Shown: piece by piece, positions 25,051 to 32,679 of the stretch
Layout: the number at the start of each line of letters is the position of its first letter
How positions within the stretch are numbered: position 1 is the stretch's first letter
Origin: Actinomycetes bacterium
Lineage (GTDB): Bacteria > Actinomycetota > Acidimicrobiia > Acidimicrobiales > Ilumatobacteraceae
DNA: 35,828 nt
Assembly: GCA_025356335.1 (NCBI GenBank)
Contig: JANXUF010000029.1
Location: forward strand, 1-35,828
Reading direction: 5' to 3'
The notes under the pieces: generated by a model
The model's input: only the letters and a program-made list of their open reading frames with translations
What the model was told of the DNA's origin: nothing
Database searches by the model: none
Made by a program: the position numbers and the translations under genes

Positions 25051-26271
25051 TCACTTGACGGTGGCGTCGCCGTCTTTGGCCAGTTCGACCCAACTGCGCC
25101 CGGGCGCCAGACCGAGCACGGCGCCGGTGGAATCACGAAGATCCCACTCGGCCGTTGGAGTGGTGCGTGCCCACGTCCCCTTGACGAGCATCCCGCCGGT
25201 GAACACGAGTGCAGCACCGTTGCCGACGGTCTGCGCCTCCGGCGAACGAGCATCGACGGGAGACGGCAGGTAGGTCGTCGTCATGACGATCACGTTGGCG
25301 ACGCTGATCTGCACGCCGTCGTGATCCTTGTGGGGTGCCCCGCTGATCGTACGGACCCAGACGCTCTTGGCGGAATCCCACCGCCATTCGCAGGGGAAAC
25401 CCAACATCAGCAGATCGACACCACCCGTTGCCACAGCATTTCCCGGGGCGGCATCGACGGGGCGGTAGGTGAAGATCGGGCTCGGTGCCGTGGTGCCGGA
25501 ACCGAACTGGGCGAGCGCCTGCTGCGGGTTACCGAGGAGGTCGTGAGGGGCCGCATAGCCCGCGACGCGGTGGTACAGGCCTGGCTGCGAAGGGGCTCCG
25601 AGGTCTTTCAGTGGAGCAGCGTGGATCGCTGTGGTCACGCCGGGGTTTCCGCCAGACCACATGAACAGCGGTCTATCCATGGCGCTGACCATGTTGACGT
25701 CCTGGGTACGGGCGGACCTCACGGGCCCGGCCGCGGCGGGGATCTGCGAGTGGAAGATCGTGAAGAAGCGAGTCCCGATCTCGACGATTTCTTCGAAGAC
25801 GATGTCCGTCTGGTTGATGCCGAACTGCGGTCTGGCGAGTGGATTGTTGTCGATCTTGACAACGATTGCCGCGTGGGCCAGTGCGGCCGGGTCGCCGGTG
25901 ACCGGCAACCCGGTCAACGGCTGGATCGGCCCGGTGGGGACAGCGGTCGTCGCAGCCCCGCCACCGGTGCCGGGTGACGTCGACGCTGCTGTGTCGAGTG
26001 GCGCCGTGCCGGGCGTCGTCGCCGTGCCGACAGTCGTCAGTGGTCCGGTCGATGCCGTCGTCGTCGGCGTCGAGTTGCCGGTCGTGACGGTCGACTTCGC
26101 CTTGGACGTCGAACTGCCGCAGGCACCGAGCAATGCTGCACCGCCGGCGAGGGCGAACAACTGGCGACGTGAAACCGGGAGATGAAAACCTGTTTCGCCG
26201 ACCACTGCAGGTCGAGCGGACAGATCGGACCTGGGGCATGGCGCGTTCGTGGGATCGTTGTCGTTGATCAA
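25051..26271 (-). CDS. DUF3048 domain-containing Tat lipoprotein (paralogue)
   Basis: A 406-residue paralogue of the preceding protein. The core of its signal peptide, PVSRRQLFALAGGAA, is identical to that of the neighbour, with Arg35-Arg36 and lipobox LGAC (Cys51). A Thr-rich linker of about 70 residues leads to DUF3048: VVKIDNNPLARPQFGINQTDIV, then FTIFHSQI and AGPVRSARTQDVNM. I place the start at a TTG at 26271, 5 bp after the htpX stop with AGGGAG 10 nt upstream. A GTG at 26205 would give a shorter n-region. Outside the signal peptide and core motifs the two paralogues have diverged clearly, so the duplication is not recent. Confidence 0.85.
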   Translation of the reverse strand: MINDNDPTNAPCPRSDLSARPAVVGETGFHLPVSRRQLFALAGGAALLGACGSSTSKAKSTVTTGNSTPTTTASTGPLTTVGTATTPGTAPLDTAASTSPGTGGGAATTAVPTGPIQPLTGLPVTGDPAALAHAAIVVKIDNNPLARPQFGINQTDIVFEEIVEIGTRFFTIFHSQIPAAAGPVRSARTQDVNMVSAMDRPLFMWSGGNPGVTTAIHAAPLKDLGAPSQPGLYHRVAGYAAPHDLLGNPQQALAQFGSGTTAPSPIFTYRPVDAAPGNAVATGGVDLLMLGFPCEWRWDSAKSVWVRTISGAPHKDHDGVQISVANVIVMTTTYLPSPVDARSPEAQTVGNGAALVFTGGMLVKGTWARTTPTAEWDLRDSTGAVLGLAPGRSWVELAKDGDATVK

Positions 26272-26275
26272 TGGT

Positions 26276-27181
26276 CTAGAGCTCCCTGAGCGTTGCAATT
26301 CGCTCTTCGAGTGGTGGGTGGGTGTCGAACAGGCGGTTCACCTTGCCGAGACGACCTTTGTCGTGCACGCCGGGAAGTGGTTGTTCGATCCACAGATGCG
26401 CCGTAGCACGCGACGCCGAGTGGGTAGTAGTCGAATCCGCCTGTAGTTTCTCTAAAGCTGAGATCAAACCCGGTGGGTAGCGGGTCATCTGGCACGCCGA
26501 AACATCGGCGAGCGACTCGCGGCTCCGGCTGATTGCAGCCTGCATCAGCTTCGAGGCGATCGGTGCGAGGATCAGCATGGCGAAGCCGACAAAGGCCAGT
26601 GGATTGCTGCTGTCGCTGCGATCTCCGTCACGGCGGAGACGGCCACCGTTCCACCACATCGTGCGGATGACGACGTCGGAGACGATCGCCACGCCGCCGA
26701 CGAGGGTGACGGCGATCGTCGAAACGAGGATGTCGTAGTTACGGATGTGGGAAAGCTCATGGGCAAGCACGCCTTCGAGTTCGACTCTGTTCATCTTCTC
26801 CAGGAGCCCGGACGTGACAGCGATGGCTGCATGGCGGGGATTACGTCCGGTGGCGAACGCGTTGGGGGCAGGGTCGTCGATGATGTACACACGGGGCTTG
26901 GGGAGACCGCTGGCGATGCACAATCCCTCGACGAGGTTGTGCAGACGACGGTACTCGGTGGGGTCGGCCGGGTGGGCGCGGCTGACGGCGAGGGCGACGG
27001 CGTCGGCTTTCCAGTACGACGCAAAGGCGATACCACCGGAGATGACGAGGGCGACGATCGTGCCGATGAGTCCGTAGCCGACGAGGACGCCGACAGCTGC
27101 ACCGAGCAGGGCGACGAGCACGATGAAGGCGGCGATCAGCAGGATGGTTCTGCGTTTGTTGGACGCGATGAGTTCGTACAT
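26276..27181 (-). CDS. htpX: M48 family metalloprotease, HtpX-like
   Basis: A 301-residue membrane zinc protease that degrades misfolded membrane proteins. Two N-terminal membrane segments (about 12-32 and 37-56) precede the zinc site HELSH at 141-145. Two more hydrophobic stretches follow (about 150-170 and 190-210). The third ligand is the Glu of SRSRESLADVSA. The ending THPPLEERIATL is the HtpX C-terminal signature. TAGCCT lies 9 nt before the ATG. It is 64 bp after lemA, a combination (LemA next to an M48 protease) seen in many bacteria. Confidence 0.93.
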   Translation of the reverse strand: MYELIASNKRRTILLIAAFIVLVALLGAAVGVLVGYGLIGTIVALVISGGIAFASYWKADAVALAVSRAHPADPTEYRRLHNLVEGLCIASGLPKPRVYIIDDPAPNAFATGRNPRHAAIAVTSGLLEKMNRVELEGVLAHELSHIRNYDILVSTIAVTLVGGVAIVSDVVIRTMWWNGGRLRRDGDRSDSSNPLAFVGFAMLILAPIASKLMQAAISRSRESLADVSACQMTRYPPGLISALEKLQADSTTTHSASRATAHLWIEQPLPGVHDKGRLGKVNRLFDTHPPLEERIATLREL

Positions 27182-27245
27182 GTTTGTCCCAGGCTAGGTG
27201 GGCACGCGCGACGGGGCGCGGACCGCTGGTTGGGTCACCGAGGCG

Positions 27246-27800
27246 TCAGAACGTGACGGTGGGGGCTTGCCGGGCGGCTGCGTCCGCTTCGAAATATTCC
27301 CGCCGGCCGAACTTCAAGATGCGCGCGAAGAATACCGACGGAAAGGTGTCGAGCTTGTTGTTGTAGGCCGTGACGGCGTCGTTGTAGAACTGCCGGGCGT
27401 AGGCCACTCGCCCTTCGGTGTCGCTCAGTTCTTCCTGCAGATTGATGTATCCGGCGTTGGCCTTGAGATCCGGATAGGCCTCCGACAGGGCGAAGAATTG
27501 CCGCAGTGCGCCGGTGATCTGCGAATCAGCTGCTGCTTGGGCACCGGGCGTGGACGGCGCAGCGACCGCCGAATTCCGGGCCTGGATGACGGCTTCGAGC
27601 GTGGTCTTCTCGTAGTCGCTGGCACCCTTGACGGTGGTGACGAGGTTGGGGATGAGGTCGAGCCGGCGTTTCAGCTGGACATCGATCTGCGCCCACGAGT
27701 TCTCGACCTGATTGCGCTTGCGAATCAAGCCGTTGTAGACGGCGACCGTGACGAGCGCGAGCACGACAACGATGGCGAGGATGATGATCAGTGCAATCAT
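27246..27800 (-). CDS. lemA: LemA family protein
   Basis: A 184-residue protein with one N-terminal membrane helix (about 2-20) and a long helical domain. YNGLIRKRNQVENSWAQIDV and RRLDLIPNLVTTVKG are the family hallmark. LemA proteins are membrane-anchored, with helical bundles; their biochemical role is poorly defined, but they are often encoded beside M48 proteases as here. The ATG overlaps the pimA stop (ATGA), so translation is coupled to pimA. AGGAG lies 12 nt before the ATG. Confidence 0.94.
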   Translation of the reverse strand: MIALIIILAIVVVLALVTVAVYNGLIRKRNQVENSWAQIDVQLKRRLDLIPNLVTTVKGASDYEKTTLEAVIQARNSAVAAPSTPGAQAAADSQITGALRQFFALSEAYPDLKANAGYINLQEELSDTEGRVAYARQFYNDAVTAYNNKLDTFPSVFFARILKFGRREYFEADAAARQAPTVTF

Positions 27801-29029
27801 GGACGAAAGGGTCTCCTAGTGGCTCGTCCGCCGTGACGCCACATCGAGCGCGCCGAGACGGCGACACCATGCAGTATACGGGCGAGATTCGTGCGCAGCC
27901 GGGATGGCCCGTCACTCTCAGCCGCTGCTGATTCGTACTGTTCGATCGCCGACGTGTAGATCTGCACGTACCTTTCGGCGAGGGCGCGCATCGAATAGAC
28001 GTTGGCCCTGACGGATCCGGCATGGACCAAGTCGACCGCCAAGGCGTCGTCGGCGAGTACACGCCGCAGCGCGTCAGCGAGCGCCACATGGTCTCCCGGC
28101 GCAACCAACAGTGCATCGACGCCGTTCGTCGCCACATTCTTGTAGCCGTCCAACGAACTGGCCACGACCGGCGTGCCGGCGGCCATCGCCTCGATCAGCA
28201 CGACGCCGAACGACTCCCCCATCAGCGACGGAGCACAGAAGACCGCTGCGCCGCGGAGTCTGGCGATCTTCTCCTCATCGGTCAGGCGCCCGAGCCATTT
28301 GATACGGGCATCTCCGGCATAGCGAATGCGGAGTTCCTGCGTTTGTGGACCGTCGGAGGCGACCCAGCAGTCGATATCGGCAGGGAGCAGGGCGAGCGCC
28401 TTGAGCAGCACCTCGAGGCCCTTGCGAGGCTCATGGCGGCCGCAGAAGAGGATGGCCGGAACATCGCTCTTGAACGACTTGGCGTTGCGGTAGCGATCGA
28501 TCTCGACGCCGTTGTAGAGCACCTCGTACTTCCCGCCGAGGTACCCGCGCACCAGTGACTCTGCATCCTTGGAGACGACACAGCGGACCGTGACATTCTC
28601 GATCATCTTGCGCAGCGGTCCGCTCAACAGGCGATACGACGTCGAATCGCCGGCGGCGTGGAACGTCGCCACGATCGGGGCGGGATGCATGACCAGCGAG
28701 GTCATCGATGGGCCCGGCACGAGTGGTTCGTGAAGATGGAGCACGTCGAAATCCTCATCACGGAGCGCTCTGATCGTGCGGAGGGCGGCAGAGAAATCCG
28801 GTGCCAGCGGCACGACGGAGCCGTTGGCGGCGGTCGGAATGCTGTTGCCGAGCGGCGTCACCCACGTTGCCGGCGGCGGGCCGTCGCATGGTCCGAGAAC
28901 CCGTGCCTCATGGCCCATCGAACGCAACACCCTGGCGAGGCCGAGCACTTGGGCCTGGACGCCACCGGGAATGGTGAGGCTGTACGGGCTGACGATCCCG
29001 ATGCGGAGGGCGCGCTCGGGCAGTGCCAT
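27797..29029 (-). CDS. pimA: Phosphatidylinositol alpha-mannosyltransferase (PimA-like, GT4)
   Basis: A 410-residue GT-B glycosyltransferase of family 4. RIGIVSPYSLTIPGGVQAQV at the N-terminus and LHLHEPLVPGPSMTSLV near 95-112 closely follow the mycobacterial PimA pattern. The donor-binding half contains CGRHEPRKGLEVLL and SLMGESFGVVLIEAMAAG with the catalytic EX7E. PimA adds the first mannose to phosphatidylinositol at the inner membrane face. The ATG at 29029 is preferred because TACAGT ends 7 nt upstream; a GTG at 29038 overlaps that box. The C-terminal ~45 residues are basic and unlike the core. PimA is the best match; another GT4 enzyme is possible. Confidence 0.85.
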   Translation of the reverse strand: MALPERALRIGIVSPYSLTIPGGVQAQVLGLARVLRSMGHEARVLGPCDGPPPATWVTPLGNSIPTAANGSVVPLAPDFSAALRTIRALRDEDFDVLHLHEPLVPGPSMTSLVMHPAPIVATFHAAGDSTSYRLLSGPLRKMIENVTVRCVVSKDAESLVRGYLGGKYEVLYNGVEIDRYRNAKSFKSDVPAILFCGRHEPRKGLEVLLKALALLPADIDCWVASDGPQTQELRIRYAGDARIKWLGRLTDEEKIARLRGAAVFCAPSLMGESFGVVLIEAMAAGTPVVASSLDGYKNVATNGVDALLVAPGDHVALADALRRVLADDALAVDLVHAGSVRANVYSMRALAERYVQIYTSAIEQYESAAAESDGPSRLRTNLARILHGVAVSARSMWRHGGRATRRPFRP

Positions 29030-29036
29030 GTCCAGC

Positions 29037-29042
29037 ACTGTA
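29037..29042 (-). promoter_or_regulatory. Putative -10 box of a leaderless pimA promoter
   Basis: TACAGT, 7 nt, then the ATG at 29029. It faces away from the LLM promoter box at 29061-29066; both lie within the 43-bp intergenic space. Confidence 0.3.
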
Positions 29043-29060
29043 GTCAGCGTTCACCTCCAC

Positions 29061-29066
29061 TACGGT
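29061..29066 (+). promoter_or_regulatory. Putative -10 box of a leaderless promoter for the LLM gene
   Basis: TACGGT, 6 nt (CGGCTC), then the ATG at 29073. The promoter would overlap that of pimA, so the two transcripts may compete. Confidence 0.33.
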
Positions 29067-29072
29067 CGGCTC

Positions 29073-30005
29073 ATGTCGTCTCCATCCGCCTCAGGCCAAC
29101 GTCTCCCGGCGCTGTCGCTCATTTCTGTCCCACGTAAGCGCCAAGCGATTCTCGATCTGGCTGCTGAAGCTGACGCCAGGGGCTTCGCCGGCATCGCCTG
29201 CCCGAGTGTCGGCGGCAGCATGGCGTTCGCCGTTTCGCTCGCCACGGCAACGTCGTCGATCCCCTTCTTCACGGCGATCCAGCCGACGTTCCTGAGCGTC
29301 GCCCGTGAGCTCGGACCGACGGTCTCTCACATTCACGAACTCTCCGGCGGGCGCTTCCGCCTCGGTCTCGGCGTCAGTCATGCCCCGATGGTCGTCCGCT
29401 TCGGCGACGACCCTGAACTGAGCATCGTGCACCATCCGCTTGCGGAGATGCGCCAGTACGTCGAGGCACTCCGGGCCGGTACGGGGTTTTCCGGGGAACT
29501 GCCACCGATCTGGCTTGCGGCACTGCGCGACAAGATGCTCAACGTGGCGATCGACGTCGCTGACGGTGCGCTGTGGGCCAACGCCGCCAGGAGCAACCTC
29601 CCGAAACAGGTCGCCAGGCTCGGGGGGCGGCGTCCGGACACATTCCCGCTGCTGAACATGATCCCGACGGTCATCGACAGCGACCTCGATGCGGCCAGGG
29701 CCATCCACCGCAGGACGATGGGTACTTACGTCGTGCTCCCGAACTACCGGAACTACTGGAAAGAGGCAGGTTGGGAGGCGGAGATGCTTGCCATCGAAGC
29801 CGCCATCGCCGCTGGAGAGCGCGACCACACGGCGCTGATGACCGACGCATGGATCGACGATGTCACGGCGTCCGGACCACCTAAACGGATCGCCGAGATA
29901 TTCGAGGAGAGCTACGACGCCGGCGTCACCCCGATCGCCGTGATGTCATCGACGACGGGCGGCCAGGTCAAAGCGGTGCAGGAGCTGTTCTCCGTCTACG
30001 ATTGA
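29073..30005 (+). CDS. LLM class (F420-dependent) oxidoreductase
   Basis: A 310-residue luciferase-like monooxygenase-fold protein. AILDLAAEADARGFAGIACPS, then SLATATSSIPFFTAIQPTF, then SGGRFRLGLGVSHAP match the actinobacterial LLM/F420 group. Such proteins bind F420 or FMN and reduce or oxidise small molecules; the cofactor and substrate here are not determined. No signal peptide is present. The ATG at 29073 is chosen because the frame upstream overlaps pimA and because of the -10 box 6 nt before it. Its 3' end overlaps the convergent aminotransferase gene by 10 bp. Confidence 0.9.
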   Translation: MSSPSASGQRLPALSLISVPRKRQAILDLAAEADARGFAGIACPSVGGSMAFAVSLATATSSIPFFTAIQPTFLSVARELGPTVSHIHELSGGRFRLGLGVSHAPMVVRFGDDPELSIVHHPLAEMRQYVEALRAGTGFSGELPPIWLAALRDKMLNVAIDVADGALWANAARSNLPKQVARLGGRRPDTFPLLNMIPTVIDSDLDAARAIHRRTMGTYVVLPNYRNYWKEAGWEAEMLAIEAAIAAGERDHTALMTDAWIDDVTASGPPKRIAEIFEESYDAGVTPIAVMSSTTGGQVKAVQELFSVYD

Positions 30006-31372
30006 GCGCCGAGTGCATTGTGGCCGGCGAGAAATGCAGTCGCCAGCGTGTCGGCGATGAAGGCGAACTCTTGCTCCCCGGCGATCAGCGGCGGTGATAG
30101 CACGATCACCGGGTCGGCGCGGTCGTCGACCCGGCAGATGAGCCCGGAATCGAACATCGACGAGCTGATCACGCCTTTGAGAATCGAACTGCATTCGTGC
30201 GGCGTAAACGTCTCGCGGGTGTCCTTGTTGCGGACCAGTTCGATGACGCGGAAATAGCCCTCGCCACGGATGTCGCCGACGATCGGCAGGTCGGCGAGCG
30301 TCTGCAGATAGTCGTCGAACACCGATTCGTTGTCTCGCACGTGCTGCAGGATCGATTCGTTCTCGATGATGTCGAGGTTGGCAAGGGCGACGGCGCTGGA
30401 CACCGGATGGCCGCCGAAGGTGATGCCGTGGAGGAACAGGTCGTCACCCAGCAGGAACGGCTCGACGAGGCGGTCGGCGACGATCATCCCACCCATTGGT
30501 GCATACCCGGAGGTCACACCCTTGGCGAAGGTGATGATGTCCGGCTGATAGCCATACCGCTGTGAGCCGAACCATTCACCGAGACGCCCGAAGGCGCAGA
30601 TGACCTCGTCGCTGACGAGCAGGACGTCATACCTGTCACAGATCTCGCGCACCTTGTCGAAGTACCCCGGCGGAGGAACGAGGGCGCCCCCGGTGTTCTG
30701 AACGGGTTCGAGGTACACCGCTGCGACGGTCTCCGGGCCCTCCATGAGGATGCGCTGTTCGATGTCGTCGGCGCAGGCGAGCGTGCAGGCGCTCAGGTGG
30801 GCGCAGTCGATGCAGCGGTAGCGGTTGGTGTTCTGCACTTTGATCGCTCCTGGAACGAGCGGCTCGAACGGTGCCTTGATGCCGGGCACCCCGGTGATCG
30901 AGAGCGCACCCATCGTCGTGCCGTGGTAGGCGTAGTAACGAGAAAGTACTTTCGTCTTCATCGGCTGACCGACGGCTTTGAAGTACTGCCTGGCAAGCTT
31001 CCACGCCGATTCGACCGCTTCGCTGCCCCCGCCGGTGAAGAAGACCCTGTTGAGATCGCCAGGTGCCAGTTCGGCAAGGCGCGCAGCGAGTTCGATCGTC
31101 GGTTCGGTGCCGAACGACCACACAGGGAAGTAGGCGAGCTTCTCGGTCTGACGGGCGGCAGCCTCCGCCAATTCCTTGCGCCCGTGGCCGATCTGCACGG
31201 TGAACAGCCCTGACAACCCGTCGAGGAAACGTCGCCCCGCCAGGTCATAGACGTAGCAGCCCTCTCCCCTGTCGATGATCGGCAGGTTGCCATGCCGGAA
31301 GCTCGACAACTGAGTGAAGTGACCCCAGAGGTGTCGCTTCGCCTTGTTCTGCAGGTCGTCGTGGACGTTCAT
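29996..31372 (-). CDS. Class III PLP-dependent aminotransferase (aspartate aminotransferase family)
   Basis: A 458-residue fold-type I aminotransferase. RRFLDGLSGLFTVQIGHGR near 48-65, FFTGGGSEAVESAWKLARQY at 111-130, the PLP-ring partner Asp255 in VSDEVICAFGRLG and the Schiff-base Lys284 in ITFAKGVTSGYAPMGG are present. Relatives transfer amino groups from omega-amino acids (beta-alanine, GABA, putrescine) to pyruvate or 2-oxoglutarate. A short insertion at 187-200 carries four cysteines, C-x2-C-x5-C-x3-C, which is not part of the standard fold and looks like a metal site. The ATG at 31372 gives the family N-terminus; the frame extends upstream without support. It is divergent from the DsbB-like gene. 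Confidence 0.92.
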   Translation of the reverse strand: MNVHDDLQNKAKRHLWGHFTQLSSFRHGNLPIIDRGEGCYVYDLAGRRFLDGLSGLFTVQIGHGRKELAEAAARQTEKLAYFPVWSFGTEPTIELAARLAELAPGDLNRVFFTGGGSEAVESAWKLARQYFKAVGQPMKTKVLSRYYAYHGTTMGALSITGVPGIKAPFEPLVPGAIKVQNTNRYRCIDCAHLSACTLACADDIEQRILMEGPETVAAVYLEPVQNTGGALVPPPGYFDKVREICDRYDVLLVSDEVICAFGRLGEWFGSQRYGYQPDIITFAKGVTSGYAPMGGMIVADRLVEPFLLGDDLFLHGITFGGHPVSSAVALANLDIIENESILQHVRDNESVFDDYLQTLADLPIVGDIRGEGYFRVIELVRNKDTRETFTPHECSSILKGVISSSMFDSGLICRVDDRADPVIVLSPPLIAGEQEFAFIADTLATAFLAGHNALGAQS

Positions 31373-31450
31373 GGCGGCCAGTCTCGCCGACTGCCACTTC
31401 TTCGGCCCATTTGCCGCCAGATGTGGCGGGTGGGTGGACTCAGTTGCTGT

Positions 31451-31478
31451 GAATTCGCACAGGTGATGCTGAATTCGC
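31451..31478. promoter_or_regulatory. Two GAATTCGC direct repeats 20 bp apart in a divergent promoter region
   Basis: GAATTCGC occurs at 31451-31458 and 31471-31478, two helical turns apart, in the 133-bp space between the aminotransferase and the DsbB-like gene. The first copy is inside TGTGAATTCGCACA, which is a partial palindrome (TGTG-N6-CACA). It could be an operator for one or both genes. Confidence 0.25.
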
Positions 31479-31505
31479 TGCGTGAGGTGCGATCCTGTCT
31501 GTCGC

Positions 31506-32132
31506 ATGTGGATCGACCGCCTTTCCTCTGTCTTCGCCGTGCTCGCGCTCGTTGCGCTCGTGGCAGTCGTCGCTCTCGGGATCGTTGCGCTCGTGCGTTG
31601 GAGGCAGTCGGACGGCGCCGCCATCGACATCTTCGAGCGGATACAACCGCTTGCACTGTGGCTCGCCTGGCTGGTGGCGTCGGCGATGACCTTCGGCAGT
31701 CTGTACTACGCACTCGGTGCCGAGTACTTTCATTTCCCTCGGAGGTACTTCCCGAACACGCTCGGCTGGTATCAGTGCATCTGTGTCGTTCCGCTGAGCG
31801 TCGTACTGTTGATCGCGGCCATCCGCAAGGACGTCAAGATCTGGCACTATGCGACCGTGCCAGTCGTCGTCGGCGCAGTGTTCGCCGCCTACAACTCGCA
31901 ACTACAGGCGTTGACGTCGCAGCCTGCCGATGGGAAGTTCTCCGATCCTGCCGCACAGCGGATCGTTTGGAAATTCGGCTTCGTGTCGTTGCCGCTGATG
32001 GCGATGATCGGTTTCGCGCTGTTGGGACTGTTGCTGTTCACCGCCCAAACCGCCGCTGAGGACGACCACGAACACGAAGAGCATGACGAGGATCTGGTTG
32101 GGCAGGACGAGGTGGTCACCGATGCTGTATGA
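31506..32132 (+). CDS. DsbB-like membrane protein lacking the redox cysteines
   Basis: A 208-residue protein with four hydrophobic segments (about 7-30, 49-70, 93-106 and 158-182) that aligns over its length with the DsbB encoded directly downstream (for example IQPLALWLAWLVA, LLIAAIRKDVKIW, VWKFGFVSLPLM). Where DsbB has CPLC, this protein has NTLG (84-87), and the second cysteine pair is also absent. Its only cysteines are 91 and 93. It therefore cannot do the usual quinone-coupled disulfide formation. A His/Glu/Asp-rich tail (DDHEHEEHDED) follows the last segment and might bind metal. The ATG at 31506 is chosen; a GTG at 31482 would add eight residues. Its stop overlaps the start of dsbB by 11 bp. 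Confidence 0.82.
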   Translation: MWIDRLSSVFAVLALVALVAVVALGIVALVRWRQSDGAAIDIFERIQPLALWLAWLVASAMTFGSLYYALGAEYFHFPRRYFPNTLGWYQCICVVPLSVVLLIAAIRKDVKIWHYATVPVVVGAVFAAYNSQLQALTSQPADGKFSDPAAQRIVWKFGFVSLPLMAMIGFALLGLLLFTAQTAAEDDHEHEEHDEDLVGQDEVVTDAV

Positions 32133-32679
32133 ACGCATGTCGACGCTCTTCGCCGTGCTCAGCCTCTGCGCGGCGACGGCGACGGGCATCGTCATCATCC
32201 TCGCAATCGTCCAACGACTGACGCACGCCTCGGTGACGACGAAGTTCTTCGCCGAACTGCAGCCGGTATCGCTGTGGATCGCCTGGTTCGTCGCTGCCGT
32301 GACGATGTCCGGCAGCCTGTTCTACTCGCTCGTGCAGCACCTGCATCCGTGCCCGCTGTGCTGGTTCCAGCGGGTCTGCGTCTATCCGTTCGCCGTCGTA
32401 CTGCTGATCGCGGCGATCAAGAAGGACACGAAGATCTGGAAGTACGTCATGCCGATGGCGGTCATCGGCGTGATCGTGGCCGCCTATCACACGCAGTTGC
32501 AAGCCTTTCCCGAGCAGAAGGGTTTCTGTAACTTGGTCGATCCGTGCAACAACCGTGAGGTCTGGAAGTTCGGTTTCGTTTCGCTGCCGTTCATGGATCT
32601 CACAGCTTTGCTGTTCATCATTACGTTGACGCTTGCCGCCACGGTCAAGCGCCCAGAACCCGAGGAAGTCGATGGCTGA
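32122..32679 (+). CDS. dsbB: Disulfide bond formation protein B (DsbB family)
   Basis: A 185-residue membrane thiol oxidase with four hydrophobic segments. The redox pair is Cys77-Cys80 in HPCPLCWFQRV, and the second pair is Cys136/Cys142 in the outer loop (FCNLVDPCNN), as expected for DsbB, which passes electrons from a partner thiol protein to quinone. KKDTKIWKYV and VWKFGFVSLPFM are shared with the upstream cysteine-less paralogue. The ATG at 32122 lies within the end of that gene; GAGGTGG precedes it. The 3' end overlaps the DUF929 gene by 8 bp, so all three are translated together. Confidence 0.92.
   Translation: MLYERMSTLFAVLSLCAATATGIVIILAIVQRLTHASVTTKFFAELQPVSLWIAWFVAAVTMSGSLFYSLVQHLHPCPLCWFQRVCVYPFAVVLLIAAIKKDTKIWKYVMPMAVIGVIVAAYHTQLQAFPEQKGFCNLVDPCNNREVWKFGFVSLPFMDLTALLFIITLTLAATVKRPEPEEVDG

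Noticed and set aside
31506..32132. Pseudogene call for the cysteine-less DsbB-like gene
   Set aside because: The frame is intact, the membrane segments and several motifs are conserved, and it overlaps dsbB in a coupled manner, so it looks like a maintained gene.
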